Below are positions 1 to 8,918 of a stretch of 64,000 nt of DNA, in pieces. Origin of the DNA: Paenibacillus sp. SZ31 (GTDB lineage Bacteria; Bacillota; Bacilli; Paenibacillales; Paenibacillaceae); the NCBI RefSeq assembly GCF_012912005.1, contig NZ_JABBEA010000001.1:496001-560000 (forward strand). Reading direction: 5' to 3'. The notes beneath the pieces are model-generated. The model did not search any database and was not told the origin of the DNA. It saw nothing but the letters and a program-made list of their open reading frames with translations. A program made the position numbers and the translations under genes. Positions within the stretch are counted from its first letter, which is position 1, and the number at the start of each line of letters is the position of its first letter.

Positions 1-303
1 GTATGCGGCAGCCCGTTCACGCATCTCTCTACGGATCGCCGGGTGTGTGATAGCCTCCAATGCCTTTCGTTCCTCTGGTTGTTGAAAAACAATACTTCCA
101 AGCTTTTTCCGATCCAGTGTTCCATCTTCGTTCAGTATGGCTTGTCCGAACCGCTCAACAGCGGCGGCCAACACGGGATGCCCGGGCATCATAACTTCCC
201 GGGCAATAACGTCTGCATCGATGAGCAACGCTCCCTTACTGGCGAGATAGGCGGAAACACTGCTTTTGCCTGTCGCGATCCCGCCGGTTAAGCCTATATT
301 CAT
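1..303 (-). CDS. coaE: Dephospho-CoA kinase, N-terminal part (cut by window edge)
   Basis: CoaE phosphorylates dephospho-CoA in the last step of coenzyme A synthesis. The frame read leftwards from the ATG at 303 stays open to base 1, giving 101 codons of a protein normally about 200 aa. The N-terminus shows the P-loop GGIATGKSS, then the DADVIAREV and ITHPAIRREM motifs typical of CoaE. The C-terminal part lies outside the window. ytaF ends 9 bp upstream, so the two are probably co-transcribed, as in the Bacillus coaE-ytaF-mutM-polA order. Confidence 0.93.
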   Translation of the reverse strand, partial: MNIGLTGGIATGKSSVSAYLASKGALLIDADVIAREVMMPGHPVLAAAVERFGQAILNEDGTLDRKKLGSIVFQQPEERKALEAITHPAIRREMRERAAAY

Positions 304-312
304 CGTTTCACC

Positions 313-1086
313 TCATAACAGCTTCATTATTCCCATAATCATTAACAATAGTGCTGGCAATACAGACAGTCTTCGCATCCAGCGCAGAGCTGAGAAACGC
401 AGTCCAACCTTCATGCCGAGTGACAGAAACGCCCCACTAAACAGTGCAATAATGAGTGCCGTCCATAGTGTAGGAAATCCCAAAAGTGCCGCTCCCAATC
501 CTGCCCCAAACGCATCCAGAGACAGTGCAATACCAAGCCACATCGCTTCCTGGGCAGATATGCTCCCTGAGTTATCCATATCCGCCTTGGAGGGACTGCG
601 AAGGATCTGAATGACGACCCCCAGCTTACGCAGCTCCAGTGTAAATACCATTCGTTCCAACGAGCCACCAGACGCCGATTGCTCCAGATCCAGCGCAAGC
701 ACCTGATTTCTACCCTTTGAATCCGACAGCGTCTCTTGTGTTTCTCCAACTCCAGTTACCTTGGTTTCCGTTCCCTCATTCGTTCTAGTGTCTGTTTCCA
801 GCTGTTCTTTGCCTTGCTTTCGAATAAGTTGCAACAGTGACCATGCACCTATACCTATCAATATAACGGCTCCCACAATCGAAGCGATATCCGGTGACAC
901 CACATGGGACAACAGCACACCTACTTGCATCGACAAGGCAATAACCAATCCCGAACAGATCGAAATAACAGCGATAGATAACAGGGGAATCTTAGTCCTC
1001 CGTAACCCATATGTAATCCCGACTCCAAAACCATCTAAACTAAGCGCCAAAGCAAGCGCCAGCAATGAAATAAAATGATGCAGCAC
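313..1086 (-). CDS. ytaF: Sporulation membrane protein YtaF (MntP-like fold)
   Basis: The protein has 257 aa with two homologous hydrophobic halves, at about residues 1-85 and 180-257. Each half carries the LSLDGFGVG or LSLDAFGAG type motif of the MntP/YtaF family. In Bacillus it is a sporulation membrane protein of unknown biochemical role. The central loop, about residues 90-150, is hydrophilic and rich in Glu, Thr and Gly, and makes this copy longer than the roughly 210 aa of B. subtilis YtaF as I recall it. It lies between mutM and coaE on the same strand, matching the Bacillus order. Identity rests on motifs plus synteny. Confidence 0.88.
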   Translation of the reverse strand: MLHHFISLLALALALSLDGFGVGITYGLRRTKIPLLSIAVISICSGLVIALSMQVGVLLSHVVSPDIASIVGAVILIGIGAWSLLQLIRKQGKEQLETDTRTNEGTETKVTGVGETQETLSDSKGRNQVLALDLEQSASGGSLERMVFTLELRKLGVVIQILRSPSKADMDNSGSISAQEAMWLGIALSLDAFGAGLGAALLGFPTLWTALIIALFSGAFLSLGMKVGLRFSALRWMRRLSVLPALLLMIMGIMKLL

Positions 1087-1218
1087 CCCGGATTCCTCCT
1101 CTGTGCGGTACTCGTGCCAACTGAAGATGCCAGTATGGGTATACGCCCGCTTATTTCTGCCATATCAGTATATGGAGGGAGGAATCCAAGGGTGCTATGA
1201 TTTCATCATTTCGTTCAT

Positions 1219-2055
1219 TCAGTTCATGTTCAGCGGCTGACAGTTCGGACAAAAATGCGTACCACGGCCACCAACCACCGTTTTTTCGATTAACGTACCA
1301 CATGTTGCACAAGGTTCCGATTTGCGTCCATAGATTTTCAGTTGATGCTGGAACATGCCCATCTCACCCTGTCCATTCACATAGGATTTGATGGAAGATC
1401 CGCCTGCATTCACTGCATCTTGCAACGTAGCCACAATCGCTTCATGAAGCACCGTTAACTGAGCTTCGGTCAGTGTCTTGGCGATGGTCTCGGGATGGAT
1501 ACCTGCGCGAAATAGAGCCTCGTCCACATAAATATTCCCGATGCCGACCACATATGCCTGATTTAACAGTACAGCTTTGATTTTAGTTGTCCGCTTGCCA
1601 ACTGCCTCACGGAATGCAGTTACCGTAAAGGCCGGATCAAGCGGCTCCAGTCCCAGCTTCAGCAAAGGTTTCGATACCAGTTCCTCACCTGCATTGAACA
1701 GGTGCATCGTACCGAACTGGCGCACATCCTTATAACGTAATTCCGTACCATCATTAAAATGGAAGATCACATGGGTATGCTTCTCCACATCTTCATGCTG
1801 CTCGTACACACCGTATCTTCCTTCCATCCGCAGATGGGAGACAAGCACAAGCCCGTCCAGCAAAATACGCAAAAACTTGCCTCGGCGCTCCACCCCAATT
1901 ACGGTATGTCCCGCGAGTTCCAGTGCAAATGCATCTATGTCGTCCGGCCGCTGAATAATCCGCGGCAAGCTAACGGTAACATGATCAATGGTCTTGCCTA
2001 CAATAAGCTGATTCAATGTTCTTCTGACTGTTTCGACTTCCGGTAATTCCGGCAT
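1219..2055 (-). CDS. mutM: Formamidopyrimidine-DNA glycosylase (Fpg/MutM)
   Basis: This enzyme removes oxidised purines such as 8-oxoguanine and nicks the abasic site, in base-excision repair. The mature N-terminus PELPEVETVRR carries the catalytic Pro2 and Glu3. The C-terminus has the zinc finger CATCGT...CPNC. The helix-two-turn-helix region YVVGIGNIYVDEALF is intact. The length of 278 aa is normal for the family. The start at 2055 is fixed by the invariant MPELPE. It follows polA (about 120 bp gap), so repair polymerase and glycosylase are neighbours, as in Bacillus. Confidence 0.97.
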   Translation of the reverse strand: MPELPEVETVRRTLNQLIVGKTIDHVTVSLPRIIQRPDDIDAFALELAGHTVIGVERRGKFLRILLDGLVLVSHLRMEGRYGVYEQHEDVEKHTHVIFHFNDGTELRYKDVRQFGTMHLFNAGEELVSKPLLKLGLEPLDPAFTVTAFREAVGKRTTKIKAVLLNQAYVVGIGNIYVDEALFRAGIHPETIAKTLTEAQLTVLHEAIVATLQDAVNAGGSSIKSYVNGQGEMGMFQHQLKIYGRKSEPCATCGTLIEKTVVGGRGTHFCPNCQPLNMN

Positions 2056-2173
2056 GATGTTCTCACCTCCCCTATATTATAACGGAAGATGGCGCTCAGC
2101 GGGACCCTTTTCTTATATCGAAAACATGGAAAGGTCTATTGTAAAATACCGGAAAAACCGCGCAGTACATGAT

Positions 2174-4828
2174 TTATTTTGCTTCGTACCAGTTATCCCC
2201 AAAGCTGACTTCTGCTTTCAGCGGAACAGACAGTTCCAATGCTTTTTCCATAACAGAAGGTACTAGTTCTTTCATTAGTTCCAATTCATCCGCAGGCACT
2301 TCGAATACAAGCTCATCGTGCACCTGAAGCAACATACGGCTCTTCAAATTGCGTTCCCGCAGCGCTTCATCCATCTGTACCATAGCCAGCTTGATGATAT
2401 CTGCCGCTGTTCCCTGAATAGGGGTATTCATCGCCGTACGCTCTGCGAAGGAACGCAGGTTGAAGTTACTGGCGTTAATCTCTGGCAGGTAGCGACGTCG
2501 CTCCAACAACGTTTTGACGTAACCATCCTGGCGAGCTTCCTTCACAATGTCATCCATATATCGGCGTACACCCTGGAAGACTTCAAAATACTGATCAATA
2601 AACTGTGCAGCCTCTTTACGCGTAATGTGCAGGTTCTGGGACAAACCATAATCACTTATTCCATACACGATACCAAAGTTAACTGCCTTGGCGGAACGAC
2701 GCATATCTCCATCCACATCCTCAGGCTTCACGCCAAATACATCCGAAGCGGTCTTCGTATGAATATCCATATCGTTGACAAATGCTTCCTTCAAGCGCTC
2801 ATCGTCCGAAATGTGGGCCAGTACACGCAGTTCAATCTGGGAATAGTCTGCTGCCAAAATAGACCATCCAGGCTCGGAAGGAACAAATACCTTCCGGATT
2901 TTGCGACCTTCCTCCATCCGAATCGGAATGTTCTGCAAGTTCGGGAACTGACTACTAAGTCTTCCTGTTGCAGCAATGGTCTGACGGTAATACGTATGCA
3001 CCTTGCCATCCCGATTGGAAATCTCTTTGAGTAATCCTTCCACATAAGTGGATTGCAGCTTGGCAAGCTGACGATATTGCAGAATATGCTTGACCACATC
3101 ATTATAAGGAGCCAATTTCTCCAATACTTCCGCATCTGTGGAATAACCCGTTTTTGTTTTCTTCACCACCGGCAAGCCCAGTCTATCAAATAAAATCTCA
3201 CCCAGTTGCTTCGGTGAATTCAGATTGAATTCCGTTCCAGACAGCTTATAGATCTCCGCCATCAACCTGCCGATCTGCTCTTCAAATTCACTGCCCAAAG
3301 CCTGCAGATCGGCTGTATTGGCCTTGATACCCAGTTTCTCCATGTCTGCCAATATGCGTGACAACGGCATTTCCAGTTCATGGAACAGCGAATTCATCTC
3401 ATCCGTTTCCAGCACCTGCTCCTGAAGTGGAATAATGGCTGCTACTGCAGCAGCTTTGCGGCATAGGAAATCGCCCAAGATCTCCACTTCCGGTACCTTG
3501 TACTTTGCCCCTTTGCCCATAACCGTGTCATCCTCTACGAGCGACGGCAGACCATACTTGGTCGTGAGTCCACTAATCGTCTGATTGGATTCCGTTGGAT
3601 CAAGCAAATACGCTGCCAGTTGTACATCAAATGACGCACCTGCGAATTCAATGCCATGCGCATGAAGGGCCAGGTCTACACGGTGAAGATCATACCCGCG
3701 CTTCGGCTGCTCTGAATTGCCAAGCCATGCCCGCACTGGGGCCGCTGCCTCGGAATGAAGCAACTCAGGAGATATGAACGTATATGTTCCAGCGGAACCT
3801 ACAGCTAGTCCAATCAATTTCGCTTGGTGCGGGTTATCCCCATGTGTCTCCACGTGGAGCACATCAATGGAATCCAGAGAACTGAACAGCTCACTGATGT
3901 TATCCTCTGTTGCAATGGAAGATTCCACCTCAGCAGCAGGAACCGCTTCCTGTTCCGAACCGATGCTACCACTGAACGACAGGCGTTCGAGCAAAGATTT
4001 GAATTCCAGCTTGGCCAATGCAGGGCCAGCATGTTCTTCTTTTAATCCGGCGAATTGCATATCCTCCCACGTCTGCTCTAGTGGAACTTCCCGGTGAATC
4101 GTCGCGAGTTGTTTGCTCATCCGGGCATCTTCGGCGTGGGCCTCAATCTTCTCCTTCATTTTGCCTTTCAGTTCACTTGTGCCATTCAACACATCTTCTA
4201 CCGATCCGAACTGGTGCAAAAGCTTCAACGCTGTTTTCTCTCCTACCCCGGGAATACCCGGAATATTATCAGACGCATCGCCCATCAGGCCCTTGAGATC
4301 AATGATTTGCAACGGCGTCAGACCATAGCGCTCCTTAATCTGAGCAGGATCATACAGCTCGATATCAGTTACCCCTTTACGCGTCAGCCCGATATGTACA
4401 TGTTCGGAGGCAAGTTGCAGCATATCTTTGTCACCCGATACAACGAGCACCTGTCTGCCCGCTTCATCTGCGCGTTTGGTTAACGTTCCGATGATGTCAT
4501 CCGCTTCGAATCCAGCCAGCTCAAACTGAGCGATGCCAAGTCCTTTCAGCAGTTCTTTGAGCAACGGGAATTGCTCTGACAATTCTGGTGGTGTTTTCTC
4601 CCGACCGCCCTTGTATTCCTGGTACCCTTCGTGGCGGAACGTGATTTTGCCTGCATCAAAAGCGACCATAACATGTGTAGGCTTATGCTCTTCAAGCAGT
4701 CTCAGCAGCATCGTGGTGAAGCCGTATACCGCATTGGTATGCAGACCTTTCGAGTTGGTCAGTGGCGGCATTGCAAAAAACGCCCTGTAAATAATGCTAT
4801 TTCCATCTATGAGAATAAACTTGTCCAT
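2174..4828 (-). CDS. polA: DNA polymerase I
   Basis: The 884-aa protein performs repair synthesis and Okazaki-fragment maturation. Residues 1 to about 290 form the 5' nuclease domain (LIDGNSIIYRAFFA, VSGDKDMLQL, GDASDNIPGIPGVGEKTA). Residues 300-470 resemble the 3'-5' exonuclease domain, but the first metal-binding aspartate of E. coli DTET appears replaced (HVETH), so proofreading is probably lost, as in Bacillus-type Pol I. The polymerase domain has motif A (DYSQIELRVLAHIS, about 660), motif B (RRSAKAVNFGIVYG, about 715) and motif C (VHDELVFEV, about 840). The ATG follows GAGGTGCTGGA. Confidence 0.97.
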   Translation of the reverse strand: MDKFILIDGNSIIYRAFFAMPPLTNSKGLHTNAVYGFTTMLLRLLEEHKPTHVMVAFDAGKITFRHEGYQEYKGGREKTPPELSEQFPLLKELLKGLGIAQFELAGFEADDIIGTLTKRADEAGRQVLVVSGDKDMLQLASEHVHIGLTRKGVTDIELYDPAQIKERYGLTPLQIIDLKGLMGDASDNIPGIPGVGEKTALKLLHQFGSVEDVLNGTSELKGKMKEKIEAHAEDARMSKQLATIHREVPLEQTWEDMQFAGLKEEHAGPALAKLEFKSLLERLSFSGSIGSEQEAVPAAEVESSIATEDNISELFSSLDSIDVLHVETHGDNPHQAKLIGLAVGSAGTYTFISPELLHSEAAAPVRAWLGNSEQPKRGYDLHRVDLALHAHGIEFAGASFDVQLAAYLLDPTESNQTISGLTTKYGLPSLVEDDTVMGKGAKYKVPEVEILGDFLCRKAAAVAAIIPLQEQVLETDEMNSLFHELEMPLSRILADMEKLGIKANTADLQALGSEFEEQIGRLMAEIYKLSGTEFNLNSPKQLGEILFDRLGLPVVKKTKTGYSTDAEVLEKLAPYNDVVKHILQYRQLAKLQSTYVEGLLKEISNRDGKVHTYYRQTIAATGRLSSQFPNLQNIPIRMEEGRKIRKVFVPSEPGWSILAADYSQIELRVLAHISDDERLKEAFVNDMDIHTKTASDVFGVKPEDVDGDMRRSAKAVNFGIVYGISDYGLSQNLHITRKEAAQFIDQYFEVFQGVRRYMDDIVKEARQDGYVKTLLERRRYLPEINASNFNLRSFAERTAMNTPIQGTAADIIKLAMVQMDEALRERNLKSRMLLQVHDELVFEVPADELELMKELVPSVMEKALELSVPLKAEVSFGDNWYEAK

Positions 4829-5064
4829 TCCAGCACCTCGCGTATCATATGGTCAACCTTTTCAATTTACATCTACTCTCATGATACCATACCCACCTGT
4901 CACATCAAAAAGAATAGCCATCTTTTCACTTCAGTTTTACCCGCAAAAAAGAACCTTCTCCACAGACAGCTGTACACAGCCTACCTGAGAGAAAGTCCTT
5001 TTCCATTCATATGATTGCATTACTTAATCAGCACTGATTCCCCAATTCCATAACAATGCTCTTC

Positions 5065-5724
5065 CTATTGATTCAGATCCGGACGTTTACCTGTTACCAG
5101 GTATACCGTGCTCTCACCAATGTTGGTCGCATGATCGCCAATACGTTCAATGTAACGTCCAACCATCATCAGCAACATAGCCTGAGAAGCCTGGTTTGGG
5201 TGCTCCGTCATTAATGTGTAGAGATCACTGATCATGTGACTGTACAGTTGATCGACCTGATCGTCCGTTTGAGCCATTTTATAGGCCAGGTCTGTGTTTT
5301 CTTTCAGGAAAGATTCGATGGATTCATCAATCATGGATTTCACGATTTCTGCCATTTGCGGAATATCCACCAGAGGTTTAATCAATTTCTGTCCGTCCAT
5401 CCGAAGGGTTACCTTCGCCACGTCGAGCGCGAGATCTCCCATACGCTCCAGATCACTGGAAATTTTGAAGGCAACGATAATACGTCTGAGATCCTTCGCC
5501 ACCGGTTGTTGTGTGATGATCAGTTTGGAGCCAAGTTCCATAATCTTGTCTTCAAGGGCATTCAGATTCGCATCATTCTTGATGATGACCTGAGCTTTCT
5601 CCGCGTTCATCGTCTGCAGACTCTCAATGGCACCATCCAGTGCCGCTCCTACATGTTCACCCATTTGCTTGAGCAAGGTACGTAGCTCTTCAAGCTCCTG
5701 ATCAAATTCTTTTCTGCGAATCAT
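5065..5724 (-). CDS. phoU: Phosphate signalling/transport accessory protein PhoU
   Basis: PhoU links the Pst transporter to the PhoR sensor and lowers Pho signalling when phosphate is plentiful. The 219-aa protein consists of two all-helical repeats with metal-binding-type motifs DLERMGDLA and YIERIGDHATNIGE. The frame opens further upstream (ATG at 5751), but AAGGAGG lies inside that extension, 11 nt before the ATG of MIRRKEFD, so I place the start at 5724. It follows pstB by about 60 bp, so the two are probably co-transcribed. The pstS, pstC and pstA genes are not in this window. Confidence 0.93.
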   Translation of the reverse strand: MIRRKEFDQELEELRTLLKQMGEHVGAALDGAIESLQTMNAEKAQVIIKNDANLNALEDKIMELGSKLIITQQPVAKDLRRIIVAFKISSDLERMGDLALDVAKVTLRMDGQKLIKPLVDIPQMAEIVKSMIDESIESFLKENTDLAYKMAQTDDQVDQLYSHMISDLYTLMTEHPNQASQAMLLMMVGRYIERIGDHATNIGESTVYLVTGKRPDLNQ

Positions 5725-5787
5725 AGATTTCATGTCCTCCTTATCCATCATCTCCGGGTATGCCGGGATCGTTGCAATTCAGCTCGC

Positions 5788-6543
5788 TTAACCGAACCTT
5801 CCGGATATATAATCCTCGGTCCGGGAATCTTGCGGTGTGGAGAATAACGTCTCCGTATCAGCTGCCTCCACCACTTCACCATTCAGGAAAAATACCGTAC
5901 GCCCAGATACCCGTGCCGCTTGGTGCATATTGTGGGTAACCATAACGATCGTGTACTTATGATGCAATTCCTTCACCAGTTCCTCAATCTTCAATGTGGA
6001 GATCGGGTCAAGTGCCGATGTCGCTTCATCCATTAGCAGAACGTCAGGCTGGACAGCCAGCGCACGTGCAATACAGAGACGCTGCTGCTGTCCGCCGGAC
6101 AGACTAAGTGCCGACTTTTTCAATACATCCTTCACTTCATCCCACAGTGCCGCATGGACAAGACTCTGTTCCACCAACTTATCCAGTTCAGCCTTTTGGG
6201 TTACCCCGTGCAAACGCGGTCCATAAGCCACGTTATCATAGATGGATTTCGGGAAAGGATTCGGTTGTTGAAACACCATGCCGACCCGTTTGCGCAGTGT
6301 CTCGACTTCAATCTCATTACTGTAAATATCAGATCCATTCAGCATAACCTGTCCTTCCACACGAACTCCCGGAATCATGTCATTCATCCGGTTCAATGTG
6401 CGAAGCAATGTCGATTTACCGCAACCTGACGGCCCGATGAACGCAGTAACGGTTTTTTCCGGCAGATCCATCGATATATTTTTAAGCGCGTGATGCGTAT
6501 CATAGTATAAATTAAGATTTTCAATGTGAATGAGGTCCTTCAT
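5788..6543 (-). CDS. pstB: Phosphate ABC transporter ATP-binding protein PstB
   Basis: PstB is the ATPase of the high-affinity phosphate importer. The 251-aa protein has Walker [10 protein letters not shown] (about 37-45), the PstB-specific RTLNRMND, Q-loop [18 protein letters not shown], signature LSGGQQQR, Walker [13 protein letters not shown] and the switch His in [12 protein letters not shown]. Asp-Glu-Ala replaces the usual DEP after Walker B, a tolerated variant. The GAAGGAG ribosome site is about 12 nt before the ATG. A four-repeat Pho box lies about 110 bp upstream, so PhoP control is likely. It has no adjacent pstSCA. Confidence 0.95.
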   Translation of the reverse strand: MKDLIHIENLNLYYDTHHALKNISMDLPEKTVTAFIGPSGCGKSTLLRTLNRMNDMIPGVRVEGQVMLNGSDIYSNEIEVETLRKRVGMVFQQPNPFPKSIYDNVAYGPRLHGVTQKAELDKLVEQSLVHAALWDEVKDVLKKSALSLSGGQQQRLCIARALAVQPDVLLMDEATSALDPISTLKIEELVKELHHKYTIVMVTHNMHQAARVSGRTVFFLNGEVVEAADTETLFSTPQDSRTEDYISGRFG

Positions 6544-6654
6544 GGATGTTCACTTCTCCTTCGCTGCAGGGACACTGAAACTCCCTTTACGTTGAGACCG
6601 ATGCTGATAATCATTCATCGCTGCTCGGCCATCTTTAATATCCTACCCTTTCAT

Positions 6655-6693
6655 TGTAAAAACAGTATCACTTTCATGTTAACGGAATGTAAA
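6655..6693 (-). promoter_or_regulatory. Pho box (PhoP-binding repeats) upstream of pstB
   Basis: Read on the minus strand, TTTACA (6688-6693), TTAACA (6677-6682), GTGATA (6666-6671) and TTTACA (6655-6660) start exactly every 11 bp. Three of the four fit the known PhoP consensus TT(A/C/T)A(C/T)A with 5-bp spacers. An AT-rich -10-like GATATT follows about 15 bp further downstream, the expected place for a PhoP-activated promoter. Confidence 0.85.
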
Positions 6694-6771
6694 AAGACAT
6701 CCTTAACCTTCATGATCTGCTTAATGGATCAATCTGATTCCTGATGCCTGCCTTATTGATTTGCTTATATA

Positions 6772-7923
6772 TCACTCGCTATCCGAAACCATCTCATCCA
6801 GCCTCATGCGTATATGCTCTGCGACTTCTCCAGCTTTCCCGCCTTCCATGGCTATCTCCTCTGCTATCCGGGACAGATCTCTCACTGCACTGTTCAGTTG
6901 TCGGAACGTTGCTCCTCCAGAGGTCACATGCACCGAACTATCGTCAATCTCGGTTCCGCTTGCCTTAACCAGCTCTACCGTCTGAAGGGTCAAGCCACCA
7001 ATATTCTCAAGCAATGAAGACATATTGCCTGCAACTTCACGGGTCTGTTTCGCGAGCGCGCGGATCTCACCTGCAACAATCTGAAAGCCTCGTCCATATT
7101 CACCCGCATGAGCTGCTTCGATGGAAGCATTCAGGGCAAGGAGGCCACTCTGATCTGCCAGGGAACGAATGGAATGTGCCATGCCTGAGCCTGTTTTGAT
7201 CGAATCCAGCATGTAATCCGCATGTTGACCTTGGCTATCCATATGCTGATGTACGCGGTTATACGAAGCATCGACGTGCTTCAAACTCTCTTCTCCATGC
7301 TTCGATAATGCCATGATCTCACGGGCTTCATGTACAGTCTGATTAGCCGCTTGTACCAGCTTGGTGACCGCATCATTGATTCTGGATATCTCTTGTCTGC
7401 TCTCGGTAACCGTACGTACGCGCTCTGCCGAAGAAGCCTGTTGCAGTGTGCGGGAGAGAGACATTACGTCACGCATTGTCAGCACACCGAGCAGTCTGTC
7501 TTGTTCCGTAACGAGCAGACAGTCGTAGAAATGCTGTTCATTGCGTCCAAGTGCAATATCAATAATCGTTGTGGCTTCCATATGAATATCCGCAATAACC
7601 GGAGATGCATTCGCTACTTGTATGACCGGTTTACGGTAGAATAGATCTGCGGCAAAACGACCATTCAACATCCGATATAACGTCTCTCGCATTAATAATC
7701 CGGTCGGTTTCATCTGCTCATCACATAATACGATGCACGGGTGCTCCTGATCCTGATTCATCATGGTCGCCGCTTCTCCACAGGTCGTATGGACCCCGGC
7801 GACAGGAACCTGACGATAATATTGATGCAAATGGATTACAGGTTCTTCGACGATAACAACCGTTTCTTCATTATGTAAAACAACAACAGGCTGATCGGGT
7901 TTCACTTCGAGCAACATGGGCAT
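6772..7923 (-). CDS. Soluble CBS-pair protein with methyl-accepting chemotaxis signalling domain
   Basis: The 383-aa protein has no membrane segment. After a short N-terminal stretch, residues of about 45-165 form a CBS-domain pair (CIVLCDEQMKPTGLLMRE; DRLLGVLTMRDVMSLSRTL). About 170-383 form a shortened chemoreceptor signalling domain with the hairpin tip SLADQSGLLALNASIEAA and GRGFQIVAGEIRALA. CBS pairs often bind adenine nucleotides, so it may couple energy or nucleotide state to CheA/CheW; that is inference. The frame opens at 7989, but AAAGGAG lies 11 nt before the ATG of MPMLLEV, so I start at 7923. A perfect-spacing Pho box lies just upstream and pstB is next, so it is probably a Pho-regulon member. 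Confidence 0.85.
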   Translation of the reverse strand: MPMLLEVKPDQPVVVLHNEETVVIVEEPVIHLHQYYRQVPVAGVHTTCGEAATMMNQDQEHPCIVLCDEQMKPTGLLMRETLYRMLNGRFAADLFYRKPVIQVANASPVIADIHMEATTIIDIALGRNEQHFYDCLLVTEQDRLLGVLTMRDVMSLSRTLQQASSAERVRTVTESRQEISRINDAVTKLVQAANQTVHEAREIMALSKHGEESLKHVDASYNRVHQHMDSQGQHADYMLDSIKTGSGMAHSIRSLADQSGLLALNASIEAAHAGEYGRGFQIVAGEIRALAKQTREVAGNMSSLLENIGGLTLQTVELVKASGTEIDDSSVHVTSGGATFRQLNSAVRDLSRIAEEIAMEGGKAGEVAEHIRMRLDEMVSDSE

Positions 7924-8016
7924 AAATGCGCAATCTCCTTTACGTAATACCTCCGCCTTGAGGCGGGTTATGTAGGTACAAAGTATCACTCAGATAAGTC
8001 CATGCTACTCCCTCTA

Positions 8017-8055
8017 CGTAAAGAAAAATCTTCCTTTATGTTAAAAGAACGTAAA
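8017..8055 (-). promoter_or_regulatory. Pho box upstream of the CBS/chemoreceptor gene
   Basis: On the minus strand, TTTACG (8050-8055), TTAACA (8039-8044), a degenerate GAAGAT (8028-8033) and TTTACG (8017-8022) start every 11 bp. The layout matches the pstB box, with repeats 1, 2 and 4 good and repeat 3 weak. It lies between the phoP terminator hairpin and the next gene. Confidence 0.8.
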
Positions 8056-8099
8056 ATAAAACTCCCCGATCATTGCTAACTTGAATGATGGGGAGTTTT
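8054..8099 (-). terminator. Terminator overlapping the phoP stop codon
   Basis: Arms 8060-8074 (AACTCCCCGATCATT) and 8084-8097 pair with one mismatch. On the minus strand the hairpin is followed by TTATTTTA. One arm contains the last codons of phoP. The + strand side also ends in a T-run, so it may work both ways. Confidence 0.75.
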
Positions 8100-8804
8100 T
8101 CTTTTGACAACCAATTTATATCCTACACCGCGAATGGAATCAATGTGAACCGATTCCGGGTCTAATTCCAGCTTTTTACGTAACGAGCTGACGTGAACGT
8201 CTACGGTTCGTTGACCCCCGATATAATCGAAGCCCCACACCGCGTTCATCAGATCATCCCTTGTCAGCACCACACCCGGCTTTTTGGCCAAATATAGCAG
8301 TACTTCGAACTCTTTTGGACGTAGACTGATGGATTGTCCACCGAGTGTCACTTCATACTTCAGAGGATAGATCTCCAGCTCTCCCAAAATAATTCGTGAA
8401 CCATCCTTGTCCTCAGGCTGTGGTAAATCTTCACCATTGGAATAACGTCTTAATACTGCATCCACTCTGGCTAATAACTCCGATACACCAAATGGTTTGG
8501 TAATATAATCATCGGCACCCGATTTCAGTCCCTGTACAACCTCGGCTTCACCGGTCTTCGCCGTCAGAATGATAACTGGTGTACTGACACCCTGAATTCT
8601 TAACTTGTTCAGTATATCCAGACCATTCATACCCGGAAGCATCAGATCCAGTAAAATGAGATCAAATTCCTGAGACAAGGCCCGGTCATATCCTGCAGAT
8701 CCGTGATCCTCAGCTGTAACGTCATAACCTTCTTGTGTCAGGTTATACGTGAGTAATCTTGATAATGTAGGTTCATCTTCAATAACTAGCAAACGCTGTG
8801 CCAT
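8076..8804 (-). CDS. phoP: Two-component response regulator PhoP (OmpR family)
   Basis: This is the phosphate-starvation response regulator. Residues 1 to about 120 are a receiver domain, with the phosphoacceptor Asp in LILLDLMLPG and the Lys in DDYITKPFG. About 140-240 are an OmpR-type winged helix (LRPKEFEVLLYLA, RTVDVHVSSLRKKLE, IRGVGYKLV). The open frame extends to 8858, but GAAGGGG sits just before the ATG of MAQRLLVIEDE, giving 242 aa. Its own upstream region carries a Pho box with a TATGAT -10, which suggests autoregulation. phoR lies about 115 bp upstream, the reverse of the B. subtilis phoP-phoR order. Its targets here probably include pstB and the CBS/chemoreceptor gene. Confidence 0.92.
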   Translation of the reverse strand: MAQRLLVIEDEPTLSRLLTYNLTQEGYDVTAEDHGSAGYDRALSQEFDLILLDLMLPGMNGLDILNKLRIQGVSTPVIILTAKTGEAEVVQGLKSGADDYITKPFGVSELLARVDAVLRRYSNGEDLPQPEDKDGSRIILGELEIYPLKYEVTLGGQSISLRPKEFEVLLYLAKKPGVVLTRDDLMNAVWGFDYIGGQRTVDVHVSSLRKKLELDPESVHIDSIRGVGYKLVVKRKTPHHSS

Positions 8805-8853
8805 GATACCCCTTCTCTCTTCATAGGTTGTCTGTTGCCACAACACTTTTTCT

Positions 8854-8885
8854 ATCATAGCACTAATTTGTTAACGCTGTGTAAA
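8854..8885 (-). promoter_or_regulatory. Pho box and -10 element upstream of phoP
   Basis: On the minus strand, TTTACA (8880-8885), five bases, TTAACA (8869-8874), then nine bases and TATGAT (8854-8859), a good -10. Both repeats match the PhoP consensus and have the 11-bp phase of the other two boxes. A possible third repeat (8858-8863) is degenerate. Confidence 0.75.
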
Positions 8886-8918
8886 ACAATACATACTTTT
8901 TACATTGATACCTGGCAC

